A stretch of 64,000 bases of DNA from Aedes albopictus (Eukaryota > Arthropoda > Insecta > Diptera > Culicidae), in contig NC_085138.1 in assembly GCF_035046485.1 (NCBI RefSeq), forward strand, positions 25,080,800-25,144,799, in the 5' to 3' direction. Shown here in pieces: positions 10,462-20,672 of the stretch. The stretch's first letter is position 1; each line of letters begins with the position of its first letter. The translations under genes and the position numbers were made by a program. The notes under the pieces were generated by a model. The model worked only from the letters and a program-made list of their open reading frames with translations. It ran no database searches and was not told where the DNA came from.

Positions 10462-10881
10462 TGTCCTAGACCTACCTATATAGATAACTCCACTACACTG
10501 CACTGGGTCGCAGTGGGAGGAGAAAGTATTACCGGAGGAATGGACGGAAGGTATCGTGTGTGCCATCTAAAAAAAGAAAAGCTGCTTCTTTTTGCAAGTG
10601 AGCAAAGCCACGATGAACAAGTGCGGCTTGGCCCGATGTTTCGTTCGTCAGATTTGTACCTCTAAAGTTTGCATAAAAAATGCAATGGGATTTATTGATG
10701 ATTCTTCTTAATACTTAACACAGCTCTGTAGCTCTCAAGCACTATTCTATAACACTAGTAGGTATTCCAAGAACTTACCGAACCATGAAAATACGTTCAG
10801 CATGTGTTGGCCATTACATGTTCTAGCCAAGAGCTCTCAAAAAGGCCATTTGTTGAAAACCATTCATGTTATATTGAACTA
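10462..10881. other. no gene seen
   Basis: This stretch is unremarkable AT-rich sequence with short chance frames. Confidence 0.45.
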
Positions 10882-11360
10882 ATGTACTTGGTCCACTCTG
10901 ACTGAACATAAAAATTAGAAAATGTTATCTTCAGTGTATTAACCGTTATGTGTCCGACAAATTTTTTGCTTTTTTCTACACCGTGCTTTTTAAATGGGCG
11001 CTGGGTACCCGGGTACCCTGTCGGCCACATAAGGGTTAACAATAATTTCAAAAACGTTCAGTTCACCTATAAAAGACTCCTGTTGATTGTCATCCTTCAT
11101 CCTCATTAATTTTTCATCAAATATGTAAGAACTTGAGTGCGTAATTTAGTAGGTTGAAGGTTTTCCAAAAATCGTTCAGTCAGAGTGGATCAAGTACAAT
11201 CAATTACTTAGCTATTGTTTGGTTTTAAGCTTCATTTTAATGTTTTTTCGCGATCAATATAGAGTGATGCTTTGATTAGTAGCAACTAATATTTATGACA
11301 AAAATTCAAGCAAATTTGTTGTAAAACTTTAAATTTACGTAGTTGGGAACTTTGTTATTC
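10882..11360 (-). mobile_element. repeat family A (TGTACTTGGTCCACTCTGAC ends), copy 1
   Basis: An inverted-repeat core runs from TGTACTTGGTCCACTCTGAC to GTCAGAGTGGATCAAGTACA. It is followed by about 150 bp that also match the second copy: TATTGATCGYGAAAA, GAATTTTTG and AACAAATTTG-like words. The copy at 38757-39192 is in the opposite orientation and a third fragment lies at 14094-14175. All are non-coding. Confidence 0.75.
10939..11039. mobile_element. 101-bp MITE nested in repeat family A
   Basis: The ends TTAACCGTTATGTGTCCGACA-like (left) and TGTCGGCCACATAAGGGTTAA-like (right) are inverted. The second family A copy lacks this block, which supports a later insertion. Confidence 0.75.
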
Positions 11361-12251
11361 TGTTATAATCAACGCACCCCCGGGCCGTGGCCAATCTGCG
11401 TTGTTTCGCTGGGCGATACGTCTACCAGTAGACTTGTATCTGCCCTATGCTAAACCGATTAGCATATCAAGTCCTTTCCACTGATGAGTAGGCTCGAATG
11501 TCCCGCCCCTCCCTATAACCCATAGGGGGAAATAAGGAGTTTCCAGTTTCAAGTATTGTATTGATTACACAAGTTTACAAAATAAAACGAAAGTCGTGAA
11601 CTTCTGTCAACGACCAAAATTTTTGAAGCACAATTTAGTGCTGATTTCGAAACCGACCTTCAAAAAATTTAAAGTAGAACAGTTTTTGAGATTAAGCTCA
11701 ATATCGAGTTTTGCAACTTTTCAAAATATGTAATTTACTAAAATTCAAATATATTGCGTTTTGTTCAACCAATTTTAAATCTTTTTCAATAAATTAAAAG
11801 CTGAATACAATACCATTCGGTCATCTGAATACAGGTTTTGCGTCAGATTGATGAAATTCAAGATATTGGCGAGTTTTAGGGACGATCTTCTTAAATTTTA
11901 GCAAAATTCCCTAATTTTTTTGAAGAAATGTATTTTTTTCAATAAGAAAAAACCAACTTAAAAATTCTTTCTCGACGTTTATTTGACATATCATATGTAG
12001 GCGAGTTACAGTAAAAATTTCAGCTCAATCGGAGCATTGATTACGGAGAATGAGGTGTGTGAAGTGAGCGACGTTGCTTGAAAATAGAACAAAAATCGAT
12101 TTCGAATCATCAACCTTGTATGAAAAGTCGAAAAATTTTCCGCTCTACTGTATTTTTTTTTTCTTTCGTGTTTTCGAACTCAGGGCATGATTCTACACCA
12201 AAAATGATCATCAGCTTACCGAGTTCAAAAATGCTGTAAACTAGTGTTATG
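11361..12251. other. no gene seen
   Basis: I found no coding signal and no clear terminal repeats here, although the texture (AAATTCAAGATATTGGCGAG and similar) looks like old repeat. Confidence 0.45.
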
Positions 12252-12538
12252 ACACCAACTCTTTCTATTCCTTGGGAAAAAATCACTAGACTTGGATTAT
12301 CAGACTACTATTAATAATGAACATAATTAAGATACAAGTTTACATACACAATTGTAAAAGCAGTGTTAGATACTTTAAAGTGAATTGAAAAATGTGAATA
12401 AGATAAATTGTAAACTATTTCGCGGCGACACGAATGCTTCAATAGTGTCATAAATAAAGGCGCAAACAAACAAATAATTGATATTGAAGTATGCATATTG
12501 CATCATCTATTAGCAAAGTAATAGAAAGAGTTGGGTGC
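12252..12538. mobile_element. MITE with CCAACTCTTTCTATT ends
   Basis: The left end ACACCAACTCTTTCTATTCC and the right end AATAGAAAGAGTTGGGTGCC are inverted repeats of about 18 bp. The interior is AT-rich and non-coding. Confidence 0.7.
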
Positions 12539-13184
12539 CTGATTATAAAATTGTTGTACTTATCTTGTGTGTTTCGGACAAGTCCCGTTTGTGTTGGCCA
12601 TTAGGACACTTCTTGCTTCAAAACGGTCGTTTCTGGAATGGAAAGAGAATAATTGGCCGCACAACTCCGCAAATGGGCGGCCCGCACATATTAGTATAAT
12701 GTTGCAATGATTGAAAATAATATAGTATAATTGTTAATCTATATGAATACTGCTACTAGTTCAGGTTTCTCACCCTCCACGATTCTCTAGATACTGTTAT
12801 AGCGTGTTTGTTGTAAATTTGTTAATAAGTGAAGCCTCCAGTAATTCAAAATTTAATGTAGCGAAGATCTTGAGTGGATAGCATTCATTGATAATGATAG
12901 TGATTATTTTAATATGGCCTCACAAAAATTACTATTCAAATATTTTAAATCGGATTCGTCAATAAAATTATTGTTCATAAAATAATTAACCATGCGAATA
13001 ATAAGGATTGAGGAAGTTATATAGATATTGGTTATATGAACTACTACTATTTACTATACATCTTCAAATGGATAGTGTAACTACAGAAAACTACAGAAGA
13101 GTTAGCGGTATTTGTATTATTGAAGTGATACCCAATGGGTGCCCCAGAAAAAAAAAAAAAAAAAATCCATTAATTTGATTCAAC
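12539..13184. other. AT-rich sequence, no gene seen
   Basis: An A-run at 13148-13165 is the only marked feature. Confidence 0.45.
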
Positions 13185-13310
13185 TAGGAGTTCGTTCATA
13201 AATCACATATACTTCATGAGGAGAGGCAAAGTTGTAACTTCATGCAATTTTGGTTTTGCATGGGCAAAATTTTATGAGGGTTCGGTCTATATGTTTATGA
13301 ACGGACTCTA
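13185..13310. mobile_element. short MITE with GTCCGTTCATAAA ends
   Basis: TAGGAGTTCGTTCATAAATC on the left mirrors GTTTATGAACGGACTCTA on the right. It resembles the widespread class with CGTCCATAAATTACG ends, seen in full at 21451-21946. Confidence 0.7.
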
Positions 13311-14093
13311 ATATATGGATTTGCAGCATAGCTGAGCCTTTCCGTCATAAGACTGACGAAAACCAATAGTTTGTAATGAAATTGTCCGCGTGGATTTGTA
13401 GTACTGAATCAATTGCTCGACATGACCCTATGTCTCACATACGATTATGCTAATGACTCATTAAAAGATTAAAATCTGATACTCATCTCATGTTTGTCTT
13501 CAAAACCTTGTCATATTTAGAAAATGTATGCTTTTAAGGTTTAGCTTTTAAGCTATCTTAATAATTTTACTATTTACTGACTAGATAGCCAAAGTTAGAA
13601 TTCACAGAGAATGAGATCATTTATAGTACTACAGCACCATAGGAGATCACTCACACTGCGTTTTCATAGAACGGCATTTTGTTCTACTAATAACAAACAG
13701 ATGCTACTGATCTCCCTTAGCATAGATCCGCAGCCTAATGCACGCGCCCTGTCGGATTTCATAAGCCTCGGAGATTATTACCACCTTCAATGGTATTCCC
13801 ATATACTATCCCACATTATTGTCCCATCAAGGGTCTGACTGGGCTCATAACCCCCCTCAGTGGTAATATTCTCACCAGCTTGGAATTATATTTTCCCGGT
13901 ACATAAGTGATTTCGACAACATACCGTTACACTATGCCGTAGTATAATTGGAATCAATATATCAGAGGATTGAATTATCTGATTTTAAAATTTACCATTG
14001 AATCTACATTCAGTTCAACCAATCAACACTGCAAAGCACAATGGTCATATGACGAAAATCAATGCTTCCTGGAAGATATAAACCAAGCCCAGG
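13311..14093. other. no gene seen
   Basis: A 75-codon plus frame at 13611-13838 is open but unrecognised. There is no clear repeat boundary. Confidence 0.4.
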
Positions 14094-14175
14094 AATTTAC
14101 GTAGTTGGGAACTTTGAAGTCGTTTTTTTCGAAATCAGGTAAAAAAACTTGGTCCTCTCTGACTTAACGCCGACC
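14094..14175 (-). repeat. fragment of repeat family A, outer end
   Basis: On the minus strand it reads GGCGTTAAGTCAGAGAGGAC then CGAAAAAAACGACTT and AAAGTTCCCAACTACG. It matches the start of the copy at 38757 and overlaps in sequence with the outer edge of the copy at 10882-11360, so it links the two. Confidence 0.7.
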
Positions 14176-14570
14176 CAGAAAGGTATCTCTGTAGAAATGC
14201 TTGAAGAATTTCCTGGAAGTATTTCCGGAAAACTCAAACAATGGAATTCTTGCAAAAAAAAAATTCTGAAATTCACCCCAAGGAATTCCTGGACGTATCG
14301 CAGTCGAATGTATTCAGAATAGAAATGTCTGAAGGAATTAAGGAAGGGATTCTTGGTGCATTCCCTGGGTGAATTCCTGTAGAAAGGCCTGAAAGCGCTT
14401 CTAGCGTGTAAGTACTTCTATGTTTAAAGTAAATCACAGTGACTTCTGCGCATCCAAAACCTGCACTGCCGTGACTCTTTTGTGAGATGTGTGTTGCTTG
14501 GAAGAATTCCTTATGAATTCCATGAGTAAACTCCTGGAGAATCTGCTGGACAGGCTTTGTCCCTAACACA
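14176..14570. repeat. decayed GGAATTCC-type dyad repeat tract
   Basis: Repeated words of the form GAATTCCTGGA and TTTCCGGAA are irregularly spaced. A non-array block lies between about 14400 and 14500. Confidence 0.55.
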
Positions 14571-14644
14571 ACTAATAATGATCAGCAAGGACTTCACAAC
14601 TGCACGAACTTACACCTCAAATAAACGCCCTAGAGTTACATAAT

Positions 14645-14650
14645 TTTATT
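14645..14650 (-). terminator. polyadenylation signal of the COX14-like gene
   Basis: AATAAA on the minus strand lies about 82 bases beyond the stop codon, a normal distance for a short 3' UTR. Confidence 0.65.
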
Positions 14651-14731
14651 CACTGAGCCACTAGCATTCATCAACAGATTACCTATCATTCATATCGCAC
14701 GCATTCTCTTAATTGTCCACATTTGTCGGTT

Positions 14732-14959
14732 TTACGTCTTCAACGTGGGGGCCTTGTCGGCGGAAACCAGCGGGCCCGGTCCGGCACCGGTTTCCAGCAT
14801 CCGCTGTTCCTCTGCCAGCCGTGCCGGTTTGATGACGGTGAAGTATCGGTAGAAGCGTTGGCCCAGCATGTAACTTCCGTACAGGGTTAGCCCGATGCAG
14901 GTGTACACGACGCCACGGTGCAGTTTGTCCAGCAGGAGGTTCTTCGCTTGCTTCTTCAT
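14732..14959 (-). CDS. COX14: COX14-like cytochrome c oxidase assembly factor
   Basis: This is a 75-residue protein with one membrane segment at about residues 17-35 (VYTCIGLTLYGSYMLGQRF), a basic N-terminus (MKKQAKN) and an Arg/Glu-rich tail. The pattern TLYGSYMLGQRFYRYF followed by ARLAEEQ matches the COX14 family, small inner-membrane mitochondrial proteins that bind newly made COX1 during complex IV assembly. The usual family length is 55-80 residues. The start is chosen at the ATG preceded by AACA; an in-frame ATG 35 codons upstream gives an unlikely basic leader. There is no intron inside the coding part. The identification rests on the short core motif, so another small single-pass mitochondrial protein remains possible. 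Confidence 0.7.
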   Translation of the reverse strand: MKKQAKNLLLDKLHRGVVYTCIGLTLYGSYMLGQRFYRYFTVIKPARLAEEQRMLETGAGPGPLVSADKAPTLKT

Positions 14960-15223
14960 TGTTAGTTGCTGTATTTCACGAAATTCTGAAGAAAACTTGA
15001 ACGATTCGCAGAACTTTTTCCCCGATGTTTTCAAATGTTTTCGTTCTCGTGCTGCACCCAGCATCAGCGTTCGCCGCCAGCTGACTGATTTTTATGTTGC
15101 TGTCAAATGCTTTTGACGTTTATGCTCCAATGATTAGGGATGGTCAAAGTGTAATTTCAGCGAAATATTGTGGAGAGTTTACACTGTAGAAAAAAAAATC
15201 GCATGCTTTTTTTTTCCAAATAT

Positions 15224-15478
15224 CCACCACAAACAGACGTCTCACTCTACTCACTTCTCATCGTTACCCTTTTTAACGGTTAGTTCAAATATTTTGTAGT
15301 TCGCAAATTGCTCGATTACGGCGCTCGCATCGTTTTCGCTCCTGTTTGTAGTTTGATCACTACTGCCACCTACTGAGTGGTTTGCGTAACAAAGCCTGGT
15401 TAGCATTGGGTGATTATGTTTTCGTGACGATGATTTTTATCGCAATTTGTTCCAAGTGATACGTCTGTTTGTCTGTGT
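15224..15478. mobile_element. MITE of the CACAGACAAACAGACGTAAC family, copy 2
   Basis: The ends CCACAAACAGACGTCTCAC and GTGATACGTCTGTTTGTCTG are inverted. The interior shares GCGCTCGCATCGTTTTCGCT and a CACTACTGCCACCT block with copy 1 at 3428. It lies just upstream of the COX14-like gene, outside its likely core promoter. Confidence 0.75.
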
Positions 15479-15513
15479 ATCCACTTTATCCGCAACCGAA
15501 TAAAAACTGATCA

Positions 15514-15781
15514 TACACGCTAAGGTCAGTTTACCTATTTTTCTAAAATATGGGTAAATTTTACTCAAATTTGCGTAAACTTTACGCAAATATGGGTAAA
15601 TAAAACTCATATTTCGCAAAAGTGCACATTCGCATTTATGGGTAATATTTACCCATATTTGGGTTACAATTAGGTACACATTACCCATATTTGAGTCTTG
15701 TTTACCTATATTTGAGTATCATTTACGCATATTTGCGATTGTGCACTTTTTGGAAAAAAGGTAAACTGACCTTAGCGTGTA
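15514..15781. mobile_element. MITE with TACACGCTAAGGTCAGTTTA ends
   Basis: About 27 bp at each end are inverted. The interior is packed with ATATGGGTAAA and its reverse TTTACCCATAT, so it is largely self-complementary. Similar ACCCAA words occur at 41.42-41.47 kb. Confidence 0.9.
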
Positions 15782-16014
15782 GAGGTAATCACGTTCAAAT
15801 GTATGCGTGCCTTTTTTGTAGATGTAGTTGTGAAACTGCGAGGAAAATATTTGCACTCTTGCCCCGGACGTTAGTTTTATCATTATTTACCCGTTTTACC
15901 CAATTCGATTGGGTAATATTTGCATATGCAATCTGAATAGCCTTTCAATCGGCGTGCACTTTTGTGTGAGGAAAAATTTGCGCTAGTGTTCGTGTGTTGA
16001 AATGTCACTTATCT
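15782..16014. other. no gene seen
   Basis: This is a short intergenic stretch between two MITEs without clear signals. Confidence 0.4.
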
Positions 16015-16235
16015 CTATCCACTTATTCGCGAGCGGTAATGGCGGCGGCGGGCATATCCAACCGGTTCGGATTTTGACGTTTCTTGGGGGAAAGTCAAAA
16101 CAGTTTCATTCTCCTCCTCACCCCTTTACCCACCGTTTGGTAGCGCCAACCGATTGCGATCCCCAAGAAACGTCAAAAATCGAATCGGTTATTTGTGCCC
16201 GCCACCGCCATTACCGCTCGCGGATAAGTGGATAG
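16015..16235. mobile_element. MITE with CTATCCACTTATTCGCGAGC ends
   Basis: Inverted ends run about 80 bp through GGTAATGGCGGYGGCGGGCA to GACGTTTCTTGGGG. It ends 14 bp before the start of the large TIR element. Confidence 0.9.
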
Positions 16236-16442
16236 GGTGTTTGGTGCTAGGGGCAAGACACTGTGCAAACGAGAGTAACTCTGAGAATTTCTGAGTAACT
16301 CTTTTCACCAATGATCGACAAAATTTGTTGAAAAACACCCCTAAAACTGCAAGAAAAGCGAGTTATCGGGCAATGTTGTTTTGATTTTGCGATAAATCAG
16401 GCAACACCCAAGCAAAAACGGGAGCAATCTGTGAAGGAAAAT

Positions 16443-16661
16443 GTACTCTCCAGTACAGTGTCTTGCCCCAAGGTTTGGTGAAAACCATTCCTGCACAATA
16501 CAGTGTACCAGATACAATAAAGTGTATTGTACTGAAATGGTTTGCTAAAAGCTCTGCACATTGTAGTTACTATACATTTACATTCAATTTTAATGTAACA
16601 ACCAGCTGCACCCTGCATACTTTGTCTTACCCTTGGGGCAAGACACTGTGCTGGAGAGTAC
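16443..16661. mobile_element. MITE nested in the left TIR, with an empty-site control
   Basis: The ends CTCTCCAGTACAGTGTCTTG and CAAGACACTGTGCTGGAGAG are inverted. In the right TIR of the host element (reverse complement) the uninterrupted site reads AAATGTACACTGAA. Here AAATGTAC and GTACACTGAA flank the insert. The target duplication is therefore GTAC or TA. Confidence 0.9.
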
Positions 16662-17271
16662 ACTGAACGGCGGCTTGCAGTGAAAATTACTATTCTGAGG
16701 GTCAATTTAAATACACAACGCCACTAAATTTGTGCAGACTGAATATCGAACTAACAATCGCCAGCCGCAAACAAGCATGCATGTTGAATTGTTGCTTTAT
16801 AATAGTAATTTTAGCTGAACTAAAATTATGCTGTACACATTACTGTACAAATGCTATTTCAATTGAAAAAGTAGCCAATGTTCAACTTTTCGTATTGGTA
16901 TTAACAATGATAATTTAAAACACTTTTCAAACGTTTAATAACATTTTTATTCGACTCGCAGTAATTCCTTTACAACATAGTTTAACAAGACTTTTTTCTG
17001 CTTGTTGTTAAGTACATGTAGAAATTAGGACATGTATCTGTATAATGTGTTTTTCACAAGTCACATAAGCGCTTTCGTTTCATCATACTTCGACTCAGAG
17101 TACATGATGAAAAACATGTGTTTTTTACTGATCAACAGCTGAATTAATCTGTTGTTCAGTCGTTAACCATAATGTTGTGCTAATTCACCACTGCTGAATA
17201 GGAGTCGAAGTCTGATCATTATTAAACCACGTGAAGTTTATGTTTTGATTTGAGCGCTGCAATTCATCGTC

Positions 17272-17343
17272 TCTAGGATGGCGTAGATAGGAAGGCATGC
17301 GGCTGGCAATCGACGGGTCTCGAGTTCGAATCTGGATTCAGGT
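17272..17343 (+). repeat. tRNA-like SINE head or tRNA pseudogene
   Basis: ATGGCGTAGATAGGAAGGC resembles an A box, and CGAGTTCGAATCTGG is a good B box at tRNA spacing. The stems are poor. Confidence 0.45.
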
Positions 17344-17692
17344 AAATTTATGTGTAGTTATTATTTCACAATATTTGTTCACAGCATTAAGTTCCAATCA
17401 TAAACTTCTCGTGGAATTGAAAATTTTTGCATTTTTTTAAATTTTTAATCATTTTTGTTAAAGCTGAATAACAGCTTTACTATATAGTTGTAAAACGATT
17501 AAACAACAAACAGTTCAGTCGGTACACAACACTATGCTTTAAAGTTTCTCCAAATTTGTGTAAACAAAACCCGAACAAAGGTTGTGCCTGAAAATTATCC
17601 AAATGTTATTCAGCATCATGCTGAATCAATTCGTCGTAAAGGTGCTTGTAAAATGAGTGATTGTTAGTTGGGCGTTTCAATTCAACAGAATT

Positions 17693-17700
17693 GTGTTTTC
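17693..17700. repeat. 8-bp target duplication GTGTTTTC, left
   Basis: It is repeated exactly at 20213-20220, immediately outside the hAT termini. Confidence 0.85.
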
Positions 17701-17879
17701 CAAGGGGTTGGAAACTCTGACACCCTTGAATGTGTTGCAGTGTGCTGATCGGGTGTTTTTGGGTGTTTTTGGGTGTTTCTCGGTGCTTTGACGTTTTTGA
17801 CAATTAATATGATAGACGTCACATTTTTTCCAAATTACTGGCAACACTTACGAAATTATTTCTTCGTTGTTTGTTTTGA

Positions 17880-18575
17880 TGTTGATTTGCCCGATCTACG
17901 CCGGTGATGGGAAATCCAAACGGTCGGAACGATCTTACGTCTGGCCGGATGTTGCGGTATACCGGTTCCGGTAAGATAGAAAATCTGTTAATTTCATAAA
18001 GTAATTATAACATCTGATATTTTTCAACAATTTTTATTTCAGGATTCGGAAGCTGTCGATCAGATGATTGAATCGCCTAAAACTCCTTCGAAAGCAAGTG
18101 CCGAGTTCGGGAGAATGCGTCACCAAGAGTTCAAAAGCAAGCGGAACGCTCAAGGAAAACACACCGTAAAAGCAAATTTAAATTGTGAAGGAGAAATCCC
18201 ATTGATGCTTCCTCGGATGCTTCCCAGCATTAGCAGCTCTGCGAAGAAAATATGAACTGATGGTTGGCGGGTCTGTCAATATCGATTCTGGGAACTTCGA
18301 AGCCTACGGCAGACGGCAAAAGCGTCCCATCTGATTTGAGGTTTATCTCGTCGAAGCCCATTCCCGCAAAGCAGGAGAAGGAGACATTGATGGGGTCAAA
18401 AATGTGGAGTCGAAGAGATCCAACAAGGACAAGAGCATGATATTTTCACTCAAGAAGAAATCGGCGAAAAAGTGGAAGTGGACACCAGTCGGGTGCCTCT
18501 AACTGTGAAATTCGTGCGGAAATTGATTGGTAGAGGAAGACGAGGATAGCAAAGAGAATAATAAAAGAAGGTAAA
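17880..18575 (+). pseudogene. captured or decayed gene fragment with an intron-like block
   Basis: CCGGTTCCG|GTAAGATAG looks like a splice donor, and TTTTTATTTCAG|GATTCGG, about 70 bases later, like an acceptor. Downstream, a coding-like frame reads DSEAVDQMIESPKTPSKASA and continues to a stop at 18255. A second frame, GDIDGVKNVESKRSNKDKSM, lies near 18.38-18.45 kb. None of the three upstream frames joins the first downstream frame with a start codon, so frameshifts have accumulated or the exon border differs. The product is not recognised. An AATAAA-like word near 18560 may mark its end. Confidence 0.5.
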
Positions 18576-18654
18576 TCCTCCGATAGGAGGTTTCTAGTAA
18601 GATTCAACAAAAAAAATGAGAAATTAAATTAGTTTCATTCGAATATTTCTACTT

Positions 18655-19770
18655 TTTATTTGATTTCATACGCATCACATTATACTTTTTGAGATTCAAC
18701 CTAAATTCTCATTTTCGGTCACGTGGCTTTCGTGCAGATGATCCGCCAGGAAATAAATAATCGGTCGTAAAGTCCCGTGAAGGGTAAATGTTCCGCACAA
18801 GAGATGCTTGGCCACCACAGACAGCAGTCATCGATGACGGCAGCTTCAGTTGCTGGTTCGGAACATTACCTACTGACAAACTATCATCCTTTAAGGAAGT
18901 CCACAGTTAGTTGTTGCTGTCGAAGAGTCCTGGAGGGATGAAAACAACACCGGGGTTGCACCAATGGAAGAAGTGTTTCCGGGATTACTTTCTTCTCCAG
19001 TTTCCTCCAGTGGATGATGAAGTGCACGTAGTTCGATGGCGATGATCGGGTGGACGTAATGCTTCTTAGCCACATCACGTTCCTCGGATGGGATGGGCGT
19101 TTTCGTTTGTGAATTCTGCCACCGGTGGCCGTGGTTTGACTTTGGTCGTCTTGGTGCAGGACGACCTATCGGATGGCTTTGTATAGTTAATGACGTGCTA
19201 GTAGTTTTTATTAATCACTGCGTCTACCTCGCTGTTGCTTCCTGTAAACTGCTGCGCTTGCGATGCACGATCGTCTTTCGTTTTCAGCACTCCTCCTACC
19301 GTCCATATCAGTTCCACATCGATAGTTGCCCCTGTCAGGCGTCACTCGATCCTGCTCTTTTACCTGAACCTTCGTTCCGTCCAAGTCGTTGCGCTTGCTG
19401 ATACCGCGGTTGGTCTGGGTCTTTCAGGTTCCCTATCCTGCTCCTCGTAAAAGATCTTCCGTATAACCAGTTCGCCGGAGCTGATGGTCTGGCAATTTTC
19501 ATCATTCATTCCGGATTTGGTGGCGAGAGAGTAGCACCCAGCACCATATTGTCGTCGCGGTTGAAACCCGAAGTTTCCCCACACCCGACAATCGAATTAT
19601 CTCAAAATCCATACGTAAAACCTAACGTCGGACGTAGTTCGCTGGACAGCGGACCTGGCCCTCTATCCAGCGCACTGTGCCCGACGTACGTGCGACACAC
19701 GGTTTAGGAGAAAAATCGATTTTCGCGTGTCAAAAATTCCGATTTTCAACTGCACGAACAATAGACTAAT
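18655..19770 (-). pseudogene. minus-strand decayed coding or 3' UTR sequence in the hAT cargo
   Basis: Coding-like pieces include VAKKHYVHPIIAIELRALHH near 19.03-19.08 kb and NDENCQTISSGELVIRKIFY near 19.45-19.51 kb. They are in frames separated by stops. AATAAA on the minus strand near 18660 could end the transcript. These pieces may be decayed exons following the open frame at 19771-20115. I cannot assign a family. Confidence 0.4.
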
Positions 19771-20115
19771 CTAATCGTAGCACCGTGTTGCAACTGACGA
19801 CGACGGTTTGTTGGAATCGGAGTCGCCCAGTGAGGGTAACAATGCGGAGGACGTTAGCGTTCGCCCTTTCTGTTCTGCCTTCTGGTCGTTTTGTCCGCTG
19901 AATTCAACTTCTCCTTTCACGATCCGGTCCATGGTAATGTTGGACAGGATTTCGGCGGTTCGATGTTCCGGAGGAAACGCACCCGGTCCTGCTCTGCTGC
20001 ACGTACCCGGTAGCTGCTGCCTATTTCGTTCCGCACTCCGACGATATACAGTGTCCGAATAGGTAAATATAAACAACGGCAGAACAGCGATGCCAGTAAA
20101 ATAAAAAATGATCAT
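19771..20115 (-). CDS. unknown 114-residue protein with N-terminal membrane anchor, inside the hAT element
   Basis: The start ATG is preceded by ACCACC, a strong animal initiation context. Residues 2-19 (IIFYFTGIAVLPLFIFTY) form a hydrophobic signal-anchor-like segment. The remainder is polar, rich in Ser, Arg, Glu and Lys, with MDRIVKGEVEFSGQNDQKAE in the middle and a Ser-rich end. No catalytic or family motif is visible. Upstream DNA up to the element terminus holds the subterminal GGTGTTT repeats. It may be a first exon of a captured host gene rather than a complete protein. Confidence 0.4.
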   Translation of the reverse strand: MIIFYFTGIAVLPLFIFTYSDTVYRRSAERNRQQLPGTCSRAGPGAFPPEHRTAEILSNITMDRIVKGEVEFSGQNDQKAEQKGRTLTSSALLPSLGDSDSNKPSSSVATRCYD

Positions 20116-20212
20116 GGTGGTACATTTGAAAGGTGTTGAAAAGGTGTCGAAAGGTGTTTTGAGTGTGTGAAATGGGTGTTTCTCACAAGGTGTCAGAGTT
20201 TCCAACCCCTTG

Positions 20213-20220
20213 GTGTTTTC
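20213..20220. repeat. 8-bp target duplication GTGTTTTC, right
   Basis: This is the exact partner of 17693-17700. Confidence 0.85.
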
Positions 20221-20261
20221 AAATTTACCATGGACTCGATTTTCAATTAAAAAAAGTGTCT

Positions 20262-20335
20262 GTTAGAAACCGGATTCGAACCAAGAACCTTGACATCACC
20301 AGGCTCGCACGCTACCACTCGGCTATCGAACCGGT
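20262..20335 (-). repeat. tRNA-like SINE head or tRNA pseudogene
   Basis: The minus strand reads ATAGCCGAGTGGTAGCGTGC (A box) and GGTTCGAATCCGG (B box), about 35 bases apart. It lies between the hAT end and the right TIR of the host element, so it belonged to the host element interior. Confidence 0.5.
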
Positions 20336-20672
20336 TGATGTGAGAAGAAACAAACCCCACACAAGAAGCGTTGGTATGTCAATGATCATGTTTTGCCATG
20401 GTAAATTTAAAAACATTGTTATGCTGGTCATTACCGCAAGCCGCATTTCAGTGTACATTTTCCTTCACAGAGTTGCTCAGAATTTCTCCAGATTGCTCCC
20501 GTTTTTGCTTGGGCGTTGCCTGATTTATCGCAAAATCAAAACAATATTGCCCGATAACTCGCTTTTCTTGCAGTTTAAGGGATGTTTTTCAACAAATTTC
20601 GTCGATCATTGGTGAAAAGATTTACTCAGAATTTCTCAAAGGTACTCTCGTTTGCACAGTGTCTTGCCCCTA

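Larger units (their letters stand above)
17701..20212. mobile_element. hAT-type element with gene-like cargo, 2.5 kb
   Basis: Terminal repeats CAAGGGGTTGGAAACTCTGA and their inverse begin CA and end TG. With the exact 8-bp duplication outside, they fit the hAT superfamily. GGGTGTTT words are repeated just inside both ends, as is usual for hAT subterminal binding sites. There is no transposase with a dimerisation domain. Instead the interior looks like captured gene sequence: a plus-strand piece with intron-like borders, a minus-strand piece with an open 114-codon frame, and facing polyadenylation-like signals at about 18.56 and 18.66 kb. Confidence 0.85.
16250..20670. mobile_element. 4.4-kb TIR element (GGGGCAAGACACTGTGCAAA) hosting a nested MITE and a hAT element
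   Basis: The first and last ~210 bases are inverted copies of each other with few changes: GCAAACGAGAGTA, CACCAATGATCGAC, GCGAGTTATCGGGCAAT and AAGCAAAAACGGGAGCAATC are all mirrored. TA flanks both ends, inside a CTAG palindrome, so a TA duplication is likely. A further stray end, TGTCTTGCCCCTAG, lies at 21258. No transposase reading was seen. Most of the interior is the nested hAT, so the original element was only about 1.7 kb and non-autonomous. Confidence 0.85.
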
